Below are positions 33,513-42,398 of a stretch of DNA of 48,281 nucleotides, piece after piece (within the stretch, counting starts at the first letter, position 1; each line of letters starts with the position of its first letter). The notes beneath the pieces were generated by a model. It made no database searches. It was not told the DNA's origin and was given only the letters and a program-made list of their open reading frames with translations. Source of the DNA: Streptosporangiaceae bacterium NEAU-GS5 (lineage in GTDB: Bacteria > Actinomycetota > Actinomycetes > Streptosporangiales > Streptosporangiaceae). Made by a program: the position numbers and the translations under genes. The stretch spans positions 1 to 48,281 of the forward strand of contig JAGFNW010000051.1 of assembly GCA_017592665.1 (NCBI GenBank). The letters run 5' to 3'.

Positions 33513-33562
33513 CGCGCTCTCCCACGGCGGCCCAATGCGGCCGGCCGCCGTGGGAGAGCGCG
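33513..33562 (+). terminator. 19-bp perfect intercistronic hairpin
   Basis: cgcgctctcccacggcggc (33513-33531) pairs without mismatch with 33544-33562 around a 12-base loop. It sits 16 bp after the binding-protein stop and 32 bp before the permease start. Such hairpins between binding-protein and permease genes act as partial terminators or protect the upstream mRNA, so that more binding protein is made than permease. No T-run. Confidence 0.8.
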
Positions 33563-33594
33563 ACCCCGCCATCCCTTCGTCCGGAGGTCACCTC

Positions 33595-34479
33595 TTGGAG
33601 CGGCTGCTGCGAGATCGTCGCGCGATCTCGCTGTTCATCGGCCCGGCCCTCACCGTCTACACCCTGGTGATGCTGGTGCCGATCGTGTGGTCGATCGGCT
33701 ACACGTTCTTCCAGGGCAACGCCCTGAACGGGTTCGCCTTCTCCGGGGGTGAGAACTACGCCAAGATCTTCAATGACGGGGCGTTCTGGAGCGCGACCGG
33801 GATCACCGTCAAGTACGCCGTGCTCGTGACGGCCGGGCAGGTCGGCGCCGGCCTGCTGCTCGCCCTGCTCTACGTGTTCTACCTGCGCCGGGCGTCCTCA
33901 CTGGTCAGGACGCTGGTCTTCTTCCCCGTGGTGCTGCCGACGGTGGCCGTGGCGCAGCTGTTCGTCAAGCTCTTCCAGGTCTCGCCGCAGAACGGCCTGG
34001 TCAACTCGGTCCTCGAGGGGGTCGGTCTGGGCTCGTCGGTCCAGGACTGGCTCGGCACACCGGCGGGCGCGTTCTGGATCCTGATCCTCATGGACATCTG
34101 GCGGTCCATGGGCTTCTACGCCGTCCTGCTGTACGCGGGGCTGGTCGACATCCCCGAAGACGTCATCGAGTCGGCCCGCCTGGACGGGGCGTCCGGCGTA
34201 CGGCTGGTCAGGCACATCGTGCTGCCGCTGCTCACGCCGATCCTCGTCTCATCGATCATCTTCAGCGTCAACGGGACGCTGAAGGTCTTCGACTCGGTGC
34301 TCGCGCTGACCCGGGGCGGCCCGGGCGACGCGACGACGCCGCTGACCCTCTACATGTTCAACACGGCCTTCACCTACGGCGACTACGGCTACGGCAGCAC
34401 GATCGCCATGGCCCTGACCATCCTCAGCCTCGGCGTCACTTTGATGATCTTCCGGTCGGCGCGGAAGGACGTCCGGTGA
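33595..34479 (+). CDS. Sugar ABC transporter permease (MalF-like)
   Basis: Inner-membrane permease of 294 aa with six membrane segments, starting ISLFIGPALTVYTLVMLVPI. The EAA loop that contacts the ATPase reads EDVIESARLDGASGVRLVRH, followed by IVLPLLTP. The TTG start is chosen because GGAGG lies seven bases before it (33583-33587) and the protein then begins at the usual place; an ATG at 33535 would lie inside the hairpin. It overlaps the second permease by 4 bp. No ATPase gene is present, so a shared MsiK-type ATPase encoded elsewhere is likely. Confidence 0.9.
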   Translation: MERLLRDRRAISLFIGPALTVYTLVMLVPIVWSIGYTFFQGNALNGFAFSGGENYAKIFNDGAFWSATGITVKYAVLVTAGQVGAGLLLALLYVFYLRRASSLVRTLVFFPVVLPTVAVAQLFVKLFQVSPQNGLVNSVLEGVGLGSSVQDWLGTPAGAFWILILMDIWRSMGFYAVLLYAGLVDIPEDVIESARLDGASGVRLVRHIVLPLLTPILVSSIIFSVNGTLKVFDSVLALTRGGPGDATTPLTLYMFNTAFTYGDYGYGSTIAMALTILSLGVTLMIFRSARKDVR

Positions 34480-35309
34480 TCGGGCGTCAGCTGGGACGGA
34501 TCCCGGTTCGCCTGGCCATCGCGCTGCTGGTGGTCATCGAGGTCGCGCCGCTGGCGTGGCTGCTGATCTCCTCGCTCAAGACCGAGGACGAGTTCGTCAC
34601 CAAGCCCGTCTGGACCCTTCCCGAAGGCCTGCACTGGCAGAACTACGTCGACGCGTGGACCACCGGCAACATGGGGGTCTACTTCCGCAACAGCCTGATC
34701 GCCACGATCCCGGCGCTGGCGCTGATCATCCTGCTCAGCGTGGCGGCCGGATTCGCACTCGAGATCATGCGCTGGCGTGGCAGGGACGGCGTGCTGCTGC
34801 TGTTCCTGGCCGGGGTCATGGTGCCGCTGCAGATGGTCCTGCTGCCGCTGTTCACCATCTACTTCCAGGTCAACCTGATCAACACGCTGTGGTCGCTGAT
34901 CGTCACGTACACCGTCTTCGGGCTGCCGCTCAGCGTGTTCCTGATGGCCGGCTACTACAAGGCCGTGCCCAGGGAGATGCTGGAGGCCGCCACCATCGAC
35001 GGCGCCGGCATCTACCGGGCGTTCTGGAGCATCGTGCTGCCCTCGGTGCGCAACGCGATCGTCACGGTGGCGCTCGTGCAGTTCTTCTTCATCTGGAACG
35101 ACCTGCTGCTGTCGCTCACCTTCATCAGCGACGACAACCTCCGGACCGTCCAGACCGGCCTGCTCAACTTCGTCGGCCAATACGGCCAGCGCCAATGGGG
35201 CCCGACCTTCGCCTCGGTGTGCATGGCCGTCTTCCCCACGCTGATCATCTACCTCGTGCTCAACCAGAAGGTCATGAAGGGCCTGACCGCAGGCTCCGTC
35301 AAAGGCTGA
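34476..35309 (+). CDS. Sugar ABC transporter permease (MalG-like)
   Basis: Second permease, 277 aa, six membrane segments. Typical MalG-type features: NYVDAWTTGNMGVYFRNSL after the first segment, the EAA loop EMLEAATIDGAGIYRAFWSI with VLPSV, and a C-terminal VMKGLTAGSVKG. It forms a heterodimer with the permease encoded before it. GTG start overlaps the previous stop (GTGA). The GH78 gene follows after 33 bp. Confidence 0.92.
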   Translation: MIGRQLGRIPVRLAIALLVVIEVAPLAWLLISSLKTEDEFVTKPVWTLPEGLHWQNYVDAWTTGNMGVYFRNSLIATIPALALIILLSVAAGFALEIMRWRGRDGVLLLFLAGVMVPLQMVLLPLFTIYFQVNLINTLWSLIVTYTVFGLPLSVFLMAGYYKAVPREMLEAATIDGAGIYRAFWSIVLPSVRNAIVTVALVQFFFIWNDLLLSLTFISDDNLRTVQTGLLNFVGQYGQRQWGPTFASVCMAVFPTLIIYLVLNQKVMKGLTAGSVKG

Positions 35310-35342
35310 ACGTCATAAGGCTGAAAGAGGTATGCCGCCCCC

Positions 35343-37955
35343 ATGGCCGCACCCAACGCGACCCACGTCCGATTCGAGCACCACCGAGAGCCCCTGGGAA
35401 TCGGTCAGGAACGGCCGCGTATCTCGTGGACGACCACTGTCGACCACCCCGGCTGGACTCAGGCCGCGTACGAGATAGCCCTCGACGGGCGGCCCTGCGG
35501 CCGCGTCGAATCCGGCGAGTCGCTGCTGGTCGCCTGGCCGGGCGAGGCGCTGCGCTCGCGCGAGCGGCGCGCGGTCGGCGTGCGGGTCTGGGGGAGCGGC
35601 GACCAGGCGCCCGGGCCGTGGAGCGATCCCGTCGTCGTCGAGGCCGGGCTGCTGCTGCCGTCCGACTGGCCGGCCGCCATGATCTCGCCGGTCGCGCCCG
35701 AGACCCCGGCGCCGCGGCCCGCGTTCCTGCTGCGGCGCGCGTTCACCGTACGCGGGCCGGTGGCGCAGGCTCGCATGTACAGCACCGCGCACGGCGTCTA
35801 CGAGCTCGAATGCAACGGCCGCCCGATCGGCGCCGACGTCATGGCCCCCGGCTGGACCAGCTACGCGCACCACCTGCGTTACCGCACCCACGACGTCACG
35901 TCCCTGCTCGCCGAGGGCGAGAACGTCCTCGGCGGCTGGCTGACCGACGGCTGGTATCGCGGGCGCGTCGGATTCGCCGGCGGCCGCGAGGGCATCTACG
36001 GCGACCAGATCGGCCTGCTGGCCCAGCTCGAAATCCAGTACGCCGACGGGACCTCCGAAACGATCGGCACGGACGCGGGCTGGCGGTCCGCGCCCAGCCC
36101 CATCACGGCCGTCGGCCTCTACGAAGGAGAGCGCTACGACGCCCGCCTCGAACAGCCCGGCTGGTCCAGCCCCGGCTTCGACGATCATTCCTGGGGGGAC
36201 GTGCGGCCGATCCCCTTCGATCGGGCCACGCTCACCGCGCCGACCGGCGCGCCCGTGCGCGGCGTCGAGACGCGGGCGGCCGTGGCCGTCCTCACCACCC
36301 CGGCCGGGCGCACGGTCCTCGACTTCGGCCAGAACATGGTCGGCCGCCTGCGGATCGCCGTGTCCGGCGAGGCCGGCCGTACCGTGACGTTGCGGCACGC
36401 CGAGGTGCTGGAAAACGGCGAGCTCGGGGTGCGGCCGCTGCGCTCGGCCACGTCCGAGGACTCCTACACCCTGCGCGGTGGCGGCCGGGAGGAGTGGGAG
36501 CCGCGCTTCACCCTGCACGGCTTCCGCTACGCCGAGGTCGACGGCTGGCCGGGCCCGCTCGACACCCGCGACGTCCAGGCCGTGGTGTGCCACACCGACA
36601 TGGCGCGCACCGGATGGTTCGCGAGCTCGCACCCGCTGCTCGACCGCTTCCACGACAACGTGCTGTGGAGCATGCGCGGCAACTTCGCCGACGTGCCGAC
36701 CGACTGCCCGCAGCGCGACGAGCGGCTCGGCTGGACCGGCGACATCCAGGTCTTCACCGGGACGGCCGCGTTCCTCTACGACTGCGCCGGCATGCTCGAA
36801 TCCTGGCTCGCCGACCTCGCGGCCGAGCAGCGGGAGATCGGCACGGTGCCGGTCTACGTCCCCTGGATCGATCTCGGGATCTTCCCGGCCGAGCCGGTCG
36901 CCGCCTGGGGCGACGCCGCGGCCGTCGTCCCGTGGGTGCTCTACGAGCGGACCGGCGACCGGGAGCTGCTGGCCCGCCAATATCCGAGCATGCGCGCCTG
37001 GGCCGACCAGATCACGGGGCTGGCGGGCGAGTCCCGGCTGTGGCAGGGCGGCTTCCAACTGGGCGACTGGCTCGACCCGGCCGCACCGCCCGACCGGCCG
37101 CACGCGGCCCTGACCGACCCGGCCCTGGTCGCCAGCGCCTACCTGGTCCACTCGACCGGCATCGTGGCCGAGGCCGCCGCCCTGCTCGGCCACGACGAGG
37201 ACGCGGCACGCTATCGCGAGCTGGCCGAATCGGCCCGGGCCGCCTTCGACCGCGCGCACGTCTCCCCGTCGGGCGACCGGATGAGCAGCGACACCCAGAC
37301 CGCGTACGCCCTGGGTCTGCGGTTCGACCTGATCGGCGGGGCCGACCGCCGCGCCCGGGCCGGTCGCCGCCTGGTCGAGCTGGTGCGCGCGGGCGGCCAC
37401 CGCATCGCCACCGGCTTCGTCGGCACCCCGCTGATCTGCGACGCGCTCACCGCGGCCGGTGCCGTCGACGACGCCTACCGGCTGCTGCTGCAGACCGAAT
37501 GCCCGTCATGGCTGTACGCGGTGGTGATGGGCGGCACGACCGTCTGGGAGCGCTGGGACAGCCTGCTGCCGGACGGCAGCGTCAACCCAGGTGAGATGAC
37601 GTCCTTCAACCACTACGCGCTCGGCGCCGTGGCCGACTGGATGCACCGCGCCATCGCCGGATTGGCGCCCGGCGCCCCCGGCTACCGGCGGCTGCTGGTC
37701 CGGCCGCTGCCGGGCGGCGGCCTGCGGCACGCCTCGGCCGCGCACCTCACCCCGTACGGCCGTGCCGAAGTCGGCTGGGAGCGCGCCGACGGCCAGTTCA
37801 CGCTGACCGTCCAGGTGCCGCCCGGCGTGACGGCCACGATCCTGCTGCCCGCCGACCCGGCCCGTCCGATCGAGGCCGGCTCGGGCACGCACCGATTCCA
37901 GTGCCCGTTCCGCGACCCCGCCGACGACCCGATCACGCTTCCCCAGCCCGCCTGA
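35343..37955 (+). CDS. GH78 alpha-L-rhamnosidase
   Basis: Protein of 870 aa without a signal peptide, so cytosolic. N-terminal beta-sandwich domains (about 1-330) include ISWTTTVDHPGWTQAAYEI, STAHGVYELECNG and APGWTSYAHHLRYRTHDVT; the (alpha/alpha)6 barrel has VPTDCPQRDERLGWTGD near 455 (acidic catalytic residues) and TTVWERWDS near 735, and a beta domain closes the protein. This is the full GH78 layout, about 900 aa. It removes alpha-L-rhamnose from glycosides taken up by the transporter encoded before it. No rhamnose isomerase or kinase genes are in the window. Confidence 0.93.
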   Translation: MAAPNATHVRFEHHREPLGIGQERPRISWTTTVDHPGWTQAAYEIALDGRPCGRVESGESLLVAWPGEALRSRERRAVGVRVWGSGDQAPGPWSDPVVVEAGLLLPSDWPAAMISPVAPETPAPRPAFLLRRAFTVRGPVAQARMYSTAHGVYELECNGRPIGADVMAPGWTSYAHHLRYRTHDVTSLLAEGENVLGGWLTDGWYRGRVGFAGGREGIYGDQIGLLAQLEIQYADGTSETIGTDAGWRSAPSPITAVGLYEGERYDARLEQPGWSSPGFDDHSWGDVRPIPFDRATLTAPTGAPVRGVETRAAVAVLTTPAGRTVLDFGQNMVGRLRIAVSGEAGRTVTLRHAEVLENGELGVRPLRSATSEDSYTLRGGGREEWEPRFTLHGFRYAEVDGWPGPLDTRDVQAVVCHTDMARTGWFASSHPLLDRFHDNVLWSMRGNFADVPTDCPQRDERLGWTGDIQVFTGTAAFLYDCAGMLESWLADLAAEQREIGTVPVYVPWIDLGIFPAEPVAAWGDAAAVVPWVLYERTGDRELLARQYPSMRAWADQITGLAGESRLWQGGFQLGDWLDPAAPPDRPHAALTDPALVASAYLVHSTGIVAEAAALLGHDEDAARYRELAESARAAFDRAHVSPSGDRMSSDTQTAYALGLRFDLIGGADRRARAGRRLVELVRAGGHRIATGFVGTPLICDALTAAGAVDDAYRLLLQTECPSWLYAVVMGGTTVWERWDSLLPDGSVNPGEMTSFNHYALGAVADWMHRAIAGLAPGAPGYRRLLVRPLPGGGLRHASAAHLTPYGRAEVGWERADGQFTLTVQVPPGVTATILLPADPARPIEAGSGTHRFQCPFRDPADDPITLPQPA

Positions 37956-37977
37956 GGCCGATCCGGGAAACGTAACT

Positions 37978-38029
37978 GCCGGAAACCGGCGCCTATAGAT
38001 AGTTCGCTGGGGACTAGTGCGAACTATCT
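37978..38029. terminator. Two inverted repeats after the rhamnosidase operon
   Basis: gccgg-aaa-ccggc (37978-37990) is a compact hairpin 23 bp after the GH78 stop and probably ends that operon. It is followed by agatagttcgc (37997-38007) and its exact complement gcgaactatct (38019-38029), 11 bp arms around an 11-base loop. The second repeat is AT-rich and lies 107 bp before the LanB-like gene, so it may instead be an operator for the RiPP operon. Confidence 0.65.
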
Positions 38030-38136
38030 GGTGACCGGAAGATCTGGTGTGCAACGGCGGATGTGGCCGCGGGCGACGGCCGCTGATACTTGCCAGCGAT
38101 GAGCGTTACTCGCGATCCCGAACCCCTGACCCCCTA

Positions 38137-40443
38137 ATGGTCGCGGATTTCATGCTGCCGAGCGGGGTCAAAGTGGCCTCGCCGGCGGTGATCCGGGTGG
38201 CGGGTCTGCCGTTCAGGGTTTTGGAGCGGCTCCGATTCGAGAGCTCGTTCGCGCTGGTCTGGGCGATCGCCTGCCGTCGCGACCGGCTCGCCGCCGACGG
38301 CGGCGCGCTCTCGGCGGAGCTGCGCGAGGTCATCGGTGCAGCCCCCGTGGAGGCGAGACAGGCGCTTGCGGGGCTGCGCCGAGCAGTGTTCCATTCGCGG
38401 CCACCCACAGGTCGCGAATGGAACGCCCAGGTCGCCGGCGCGTTGCCGACCGCCCTAGCGAGCCGCGTGGCGGCCTGGGTCTCTGCTCTCGACGACTGCG
38501 TGAGCCTTTCCGCGGCGCTGCCCGTGGTGCTGGCCGCCGAGGCGGCGCGCAAGCGGTCGGTCCTACGTGAGGTGGCGGCTCAGCCGGCGTTCCGCAGGGC
38601 GCTCGCGCATTCCAGTCCGGCGCTGTCTGGTGAGACGGCCCGGTGGCTGGCCGAGGAGGCCCACTCGCCGTGCCGCCAGTCCCTCGTACGGCTTTCGCGG
38701 CACGTGGCCGTGGCCGCCGCCAAGACGAGCCCGCGCGGCGCGTTCACCGTCACCGCCTCCGGCGCCTGGTCCGCTCAGGTCGAGCCCGAAGAGGCGGCGC
38801 TCGAGCTGAACCCCATGATGATCCACCTCCTGCACACGGCGCTGTGTGAGGACGCGCGGCTGGGGCCGAGGCTGCCGTTGCGGCTCAACCCGAGCGCCAC
38901 CCTTGTCGACGGCGGCGTGCGGTTCCTCGGCCCTCGTCGGGAGGACGCGACGATCACCATCCCGGCCTCGCTCGCCGTGCGCAATGTGCTCCGGATCCTC
39001 GCCGACGGGGCGTACTACCCCATGGACGATCTGCGGGCCATGCTCGGCGGCACGGGGGACGCCCGGATCGGCCGCTTCCTCGGCATGCTCACGGCCGCCG
39101 GGCTGCTGCAGCGCCACATCCCCGTGCCGGATCCCAGCCCGGATCCGCTGGGGGAGCTGGCCGACTGGCTGACCGCCAACGCGGGCGACGACTTCGCCGG
39201 CCTCGCGGCGCTGTTCGCGCGCCTGCGCTCGCGCCAGAGGCCGGCCGGCGACGCGAACGCGCGCCCTCCCGCGCTCGGCGACGCCGTCAACGAGCTGTCG
39301 GCGGCCCGCTGGCGGCCGGCCCTCGAAGACCTCGACACCGTGCGCCGCATGCTGGCCGCGCTCGACCTGGCGCTGCCGCTGCGCGTCGCCCTCGGCGCCT
39401 ACTGCGCCGAGCGTTTCGGACCCGGGTCGCGGGCTCCGTTCCTCGTGCTCAACAGGACGCTCGCCGAGGATCTGTCCCGCGACCCGAGGTATCACAGCAA
39501 CGCCGTACGCGAGATGGGCCGGTTTCTCGAACCCGGCGTCGAGCAGACGCCGGGCGGCGGCGGCCGCCTGGCCCGGCTGCGCGAGCTGGACCGCATCCGG
39601 GCCGAGCTCCGCGACGTCATGGCCGAGCCGGACGTCGTGAACGGCGTCGTCCACGTCGACCCCGCCGCCATCGCCAAGCTGTCGGCGTCCTGGCCGGATT
39701 GGGTGACGGCGCCCCCGGCGGTCGCCTGGCGCCTGCAGCTGATCCGGGACGGCGAGGACGCGCGCCTCGTCGTCAACTCCGCGTGCCGGGTGCACGGGAA
39801 GGGGGTGGCCGGGCCGACGGCCGATCCGTACGCCGACGACCTGGAAGTCGCCCACGATCCGAAGACCGGCCTCGCCGTCCTGGTCGTCCAGGACGAGGGG
39901 CCCGAGCTGCGACCGGCGCGCATCGGCGCGCTCGCCGACGTCCTGCTGCCCTCACCGGCACGGCTGCTGGCGCGTGCGTTCGCCGCCGCGTATCTCGCGC
40001 ATCCGGGCACGCCGGTCCTGATGTCCTTCGGGCCGCTGGAGACTCCCGCGGCGGTGGTCGCCCAGCCCCGGGTCGAGGTCGGCCGCGTGGTCGTGCGGCG
40101 GGCGCGCTGGACGGCGCCGCTGGAGCAGGTGCCCGTACGCGGCGACGGCCAGTCCGACGCCGGCTACCTCTTCCGGGTCGTGGCGTGGTTGCGGCAGAAC
40201 GCGATCCCCATGCGCTGCTTCGTCCGCGTGCTGGCACCCGATTCCCACCCCTGGGGCAAGTCGCGCAAGCCCATGTACGTGGATTTCGCCAACTGGTTCC
40301 TCGTGGCCGCCTTCGAGCGGGCGCTCACGGGCGCCGGTCCGATCGTGATCTTCGAGGAGGTCCTGCCGGGTCCGCGGGACGCCTTCGGCGCCGACCCTCA
40401 CGCCACCGAATTCGTCGTCGAACTATCCGAACCAGGGGCATAG
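38137..40443 (+). CDS. LanB-type glutamylation-domain protein (dehydratase or PEARL)
   Basis: Protein of about 768 aa that matches the N-terminal, tRNA-Glu-dependent glutamylation domain of LanB lantibiotic dehydratases. Visible marks are KTSPRGAFTVTASG near 196, FLVLNRTLAEDLSRDPRYH, DPYADDLEVAHD, and the end motif HPWGKSRKPMYVDFANWF near 704 followed by FEEVLPGP. The SpaB_C-type elimination domain is absent, as in split LanBs of thiopeptide and goadsporin pathways and in PEARL peptide ligases. It therefore activates Ser/Thr of a precursor by glutamyl-tRNA if an elimination partner exists, or adds amino acids to a peptide end. ATG 38137 shares one base with the TAA of a 12-codon ORF (38099-38137). 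A longer GTG start at 38047 adds 30 residues unlike LanB. It begins the RiPP operon. Confidence 0.85.
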   Translation: MVADFMLPSGVKVASPAVIRVAGLPFRVLERLRFESSFALVWAIACRRDRLAADGGALSAELREVIGAAPVEARQALAGLRRAVFHSRPPTGREWNAQVAGALPTALASRVAAWVSALDDCVSLSAALPVVLAAEAARKRSVLREVAAQPAFRRALAHSSPALSGETARWLAEEAHSPCRQSLVRLSRHVAVAAAKTSPRGAFTVTASGAWSAQVEPEEAALELNPMMIHLLHTALCEDARLGPRLPLRLNPSATLVDGGVRFLGPRREDATITIPASLAVRNVLRILADGAYYPMDDLRAMLGGTGDARIGRFLGMLTAAGLLQRHIPVPDPSPDPLGELADWLTANAGDDFAGLAALFARLRSRQRPAGDANARPPALGDAVNELSAARWRPALEDLDTVRRMLAALDLALPLRVALGAYCAERFGPGSRAPFLVLNRTLAEDLSRDPRYHSNAVREMGRFLEPGVEQTPGGGGRLARLRELDRIRAELRDVMAEPDVVNGVVHVDPAAIAKLSASWPDWVTAPPAVAWRLQLIRDGEDARLVVNSACRVHGKGVAGPTADPYADDLEVAHDPKTGLAVLVVQDEGPELRPARIGALADVLLPSPARLLARAFAAAYLAHPGTPVLMSFGPLETPAAVVAQPRVEVGRVVVRRARWTAPLEQVPVRGDGQSDAGYLFRVVAWLRQNAIPMRCFVRVLAPDSHPWGKSRKPMYVDFANWFLVAAFERALTGAGPIVIFEEVLPGPRDAFGADPHATEFVVELSEPGA

Positions 40444-40472
40444 CGAGACGCGGGAGACACCTGGAGAACATC

Positions 40473-42398
40473 TTGGGACTGCTGCTGCGACCGGACGCCT
40501 ACTTCGCCAGAACGGCGGAGGGGGCGCACATCATCACGCACGACGGCGAGCTGGCCTTCGCGGGCCGCACCATCTTTCCGCTGCTCGACCGGCTGGCCCC
40601 CTACCTCGACGGGCGGCGCGGCCTGCCCGAGCTCACGGCGGAACTTCCCACCCGGCGCCGCCAGCTCGTCGAGCGCGTGGTCATGGCGCTGATCGAGCGG
40701 TCCGTGATCAAGGAGGTGGAGGTGGGCCGGGTGCCCGAGCCACGGCCCGCGGAAGGGCATCACGAGGTCGCGTTCGCCGGCTACTTCGTCCAATCCCCGG
40801 TCGCCGCGGTCACGGCGTACCAGGATTCGATGACGCTGGTGGTCGGCGCGGGACGGCTGGGCGCGGCCGTCGTCACGGCGGCCGAGCGGTCCGGCGTGCG
40901 CGAGGTGCGCGTCGCGACGGCGGGCCCGCTCGAATCCCAGCTGTCCGGGGTGAACCTGGTCCTGCACGTGGCCGACCAGCCCGCGGCCGAGCGCGCCGAC
41001 CTGCTCGAACGGCTGTGCGCCGAGCGGCACATCAAGATCGCGCACGCCATGGTCATGGGTGGGCACGCGTGGATCAGCGGGATCGGCGGCTGGCCGTCGG
41101 GCCGGCGCCGCCTCCTCGCATGGCACGCGAAGGAGCACGAGAAGGAGAACGTCCCGGCGCGCGGGATCCCCGACGATCTGACGGCCACCGTCGTGGCCGG
41201 TCGCCTGGTGCAGGGGGTGTTCCGCGCGATCACGCGGGCCGCCCGGCCCGCGCCCAACCGGATGACCCGGATAGACCTCGCGACGCTGGGCGGCGAGGAG
41301 GCCGCGTTCGTGCCGCATCCGTTCGCGGCGCGCACGCCGCTGACCCCCGTGGAGGATCTCGCCGCGCGCGTGAAGCGGCTGCGCACAGGCGCCCGGCTGG
41401 AAGACGACGTGTTCTCGCGCCGCGCCGCCGCCTGCATGGGCGACCGGCTGGGGCTCTTCGCCATGCCCGCAGAGGACGGGTACGCGCAGAGCCCGCTGCA
41501 CGTGTGCGAGATCGAGATCTCCGACCCCGTCGGGCTGCTCGGACCCGACCGGCCCGCGCCCCGGGTCATCGGCGCCGGTCTCGCCTACTCGACCGCGCGC
41601 TACCAGGCGGCGCTGCGCGCCTTCGCCTGCTACGGCTCGCTGATGGTCGATCCGCGGAGGCTCGGCTTCGACCGTCCGGCGGATCCCGGCGAGTCGCTGG
41701 CCGGCCTCCGGGACGGGCGGCTCACCGGCCTCGTCGAGGGTTACGACCTCATCGACGGGGATCCCCATCTCGTGGACGCCGTGCGGGTGTTCCCCGCGCT
41801 GCGGGCGCAGGCCGGGCCGTACGCGCCGCCTCCCGGGGTGGCCGCCGGCTACTCCTGGCGTGAGGCCGTCACCCGCGGCCTGCTCGGCCACTGCCTGCGC
41901 CTCACCATGGACGAGGCGATGGGCGCGGCCGCGCCGTTCGCCCGGGTCGACCACATGGCCGCCGCCCTGGACGCGCGCGGTGAGCGCTACCGGGCCCTGC
42001 TCGGCGTCACCGGTGAGCCGATCACCGTCTACGACGTCATGGGCACGCTCGGGGTCCCCACGATGATCGGCTACATCGGCGGCGAGGCCGCCGGGTGCGC
42101 CGCCGGCCTGTCCGCCGCCGACGCGCTCACCGAGACGTTCGAGCAGATGCTGCTGCGCCGGCAGGCGCGCGAGAACGGCCCCCGGGCGTACGCGCTGCCA
42201 CCCGTCCGGGCCATCCCGGATCACCTGCGCACGCGGACGATCCGGCCGCTGCGTCAGCGTGCCGTACGCGACGAGACCGCGCTCGCGGCCATCCTCGCCG
42301 GGCGGGGACACCGCCCGATCGCCGTGCCACTCGATCACGACCCCGAGGTCAACGCCGTCATGCCGTACATCGTCCACGTGGTGATCGGCAATGCGTGA
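40473..42398 (+). CDS. Ocin-ThiF-like RiPP maturation partner
   Basis: Protein of about 641 aa, the length usual for the ocin-ThiF-like (thiazole-containing bacteriocin maturation) family. The N-terminal 90 residues (GLLLRPDAYFARTAEGAHI, LPTRRRQLVERVVMALIERS) look like a winged-helix recognition element for leader peptides; residues about 110-180 resemble a ThiF-type fold (TLVVGAGRLGAAVV); the C-terminal half (LGLFAMPAEDGYAQSP to VRAIPDHL) resembles a YcaO domain without the ATP-site Glu pattern. It should bind the precursor leader and present it to the YcaO enzyme encoded next. The TTG start has GGAG six bases upstream (40463-40466). It starts 29 bp after LanB and overlaps the YcaO gene by 8 bp. 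Confidence 0.82.
   Translation: MGLLLRPDAYFARTAEGAHIITHDGELAFAGRTIFPLLDRLAPYLDGRRGLPELTAELPTRRRQLVERVVMALIERSVIKEVEVGRVPEPRPAEGHHEVAFAGYFVQSPVAAVTAYQDSMTLVVGAGRLGAAVVTAAERSGVREVRVATAGPLESQLSGVNLVLHVADQPAAERADLLERLCAERHIKIAHAMVMGGHAWISGIGGWPSGRRRLLAWHAKEHEKENVPARGIPDDLTATVVAGRLVQGVFRAITRAARPAPNRMTRIDLATLGGEEAAFVPHPFAARTPLTPVEDLAARVKRLRTGARLEDDVFSRRAAACMGDRLGLFAMPAEDGYAQSPLHVCEIEISDPVGLLGPDRPAPRVIGAGLAYSTARYQAALRAFACYGSLMVDPRRLGFDRPADPGESLAGLRDGRLTGLVEGYDLIDGDPHLVDAVRVFPALRAQAGPYAPPPGVAAGYSWREAVTRGLLGHCLRLTMDEAMGAAAPFARVDHMAAALDARGERYRALLGVTGEPITVYDVMGTLGVPTMIGYIGGEAAGCAAGLSAADALTETFEQMLLRRQARENGPRAYALPPVRAIPDHLRTRTIRPLRQRAVRDETALAAILAGRGHRPIAVPLDHDPEVNAVMPYIVHVVIGNA

Noticed and set aside
38047-38136. 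Upstream GTG start for LanB with an N-terminal MCNGGCGRG extension
   Set aside because: The extension is unlike LanB proteins. The Cys/Gly-rich look is tempting as a fused precursor, but the segment is short, basic and lacks a leader.
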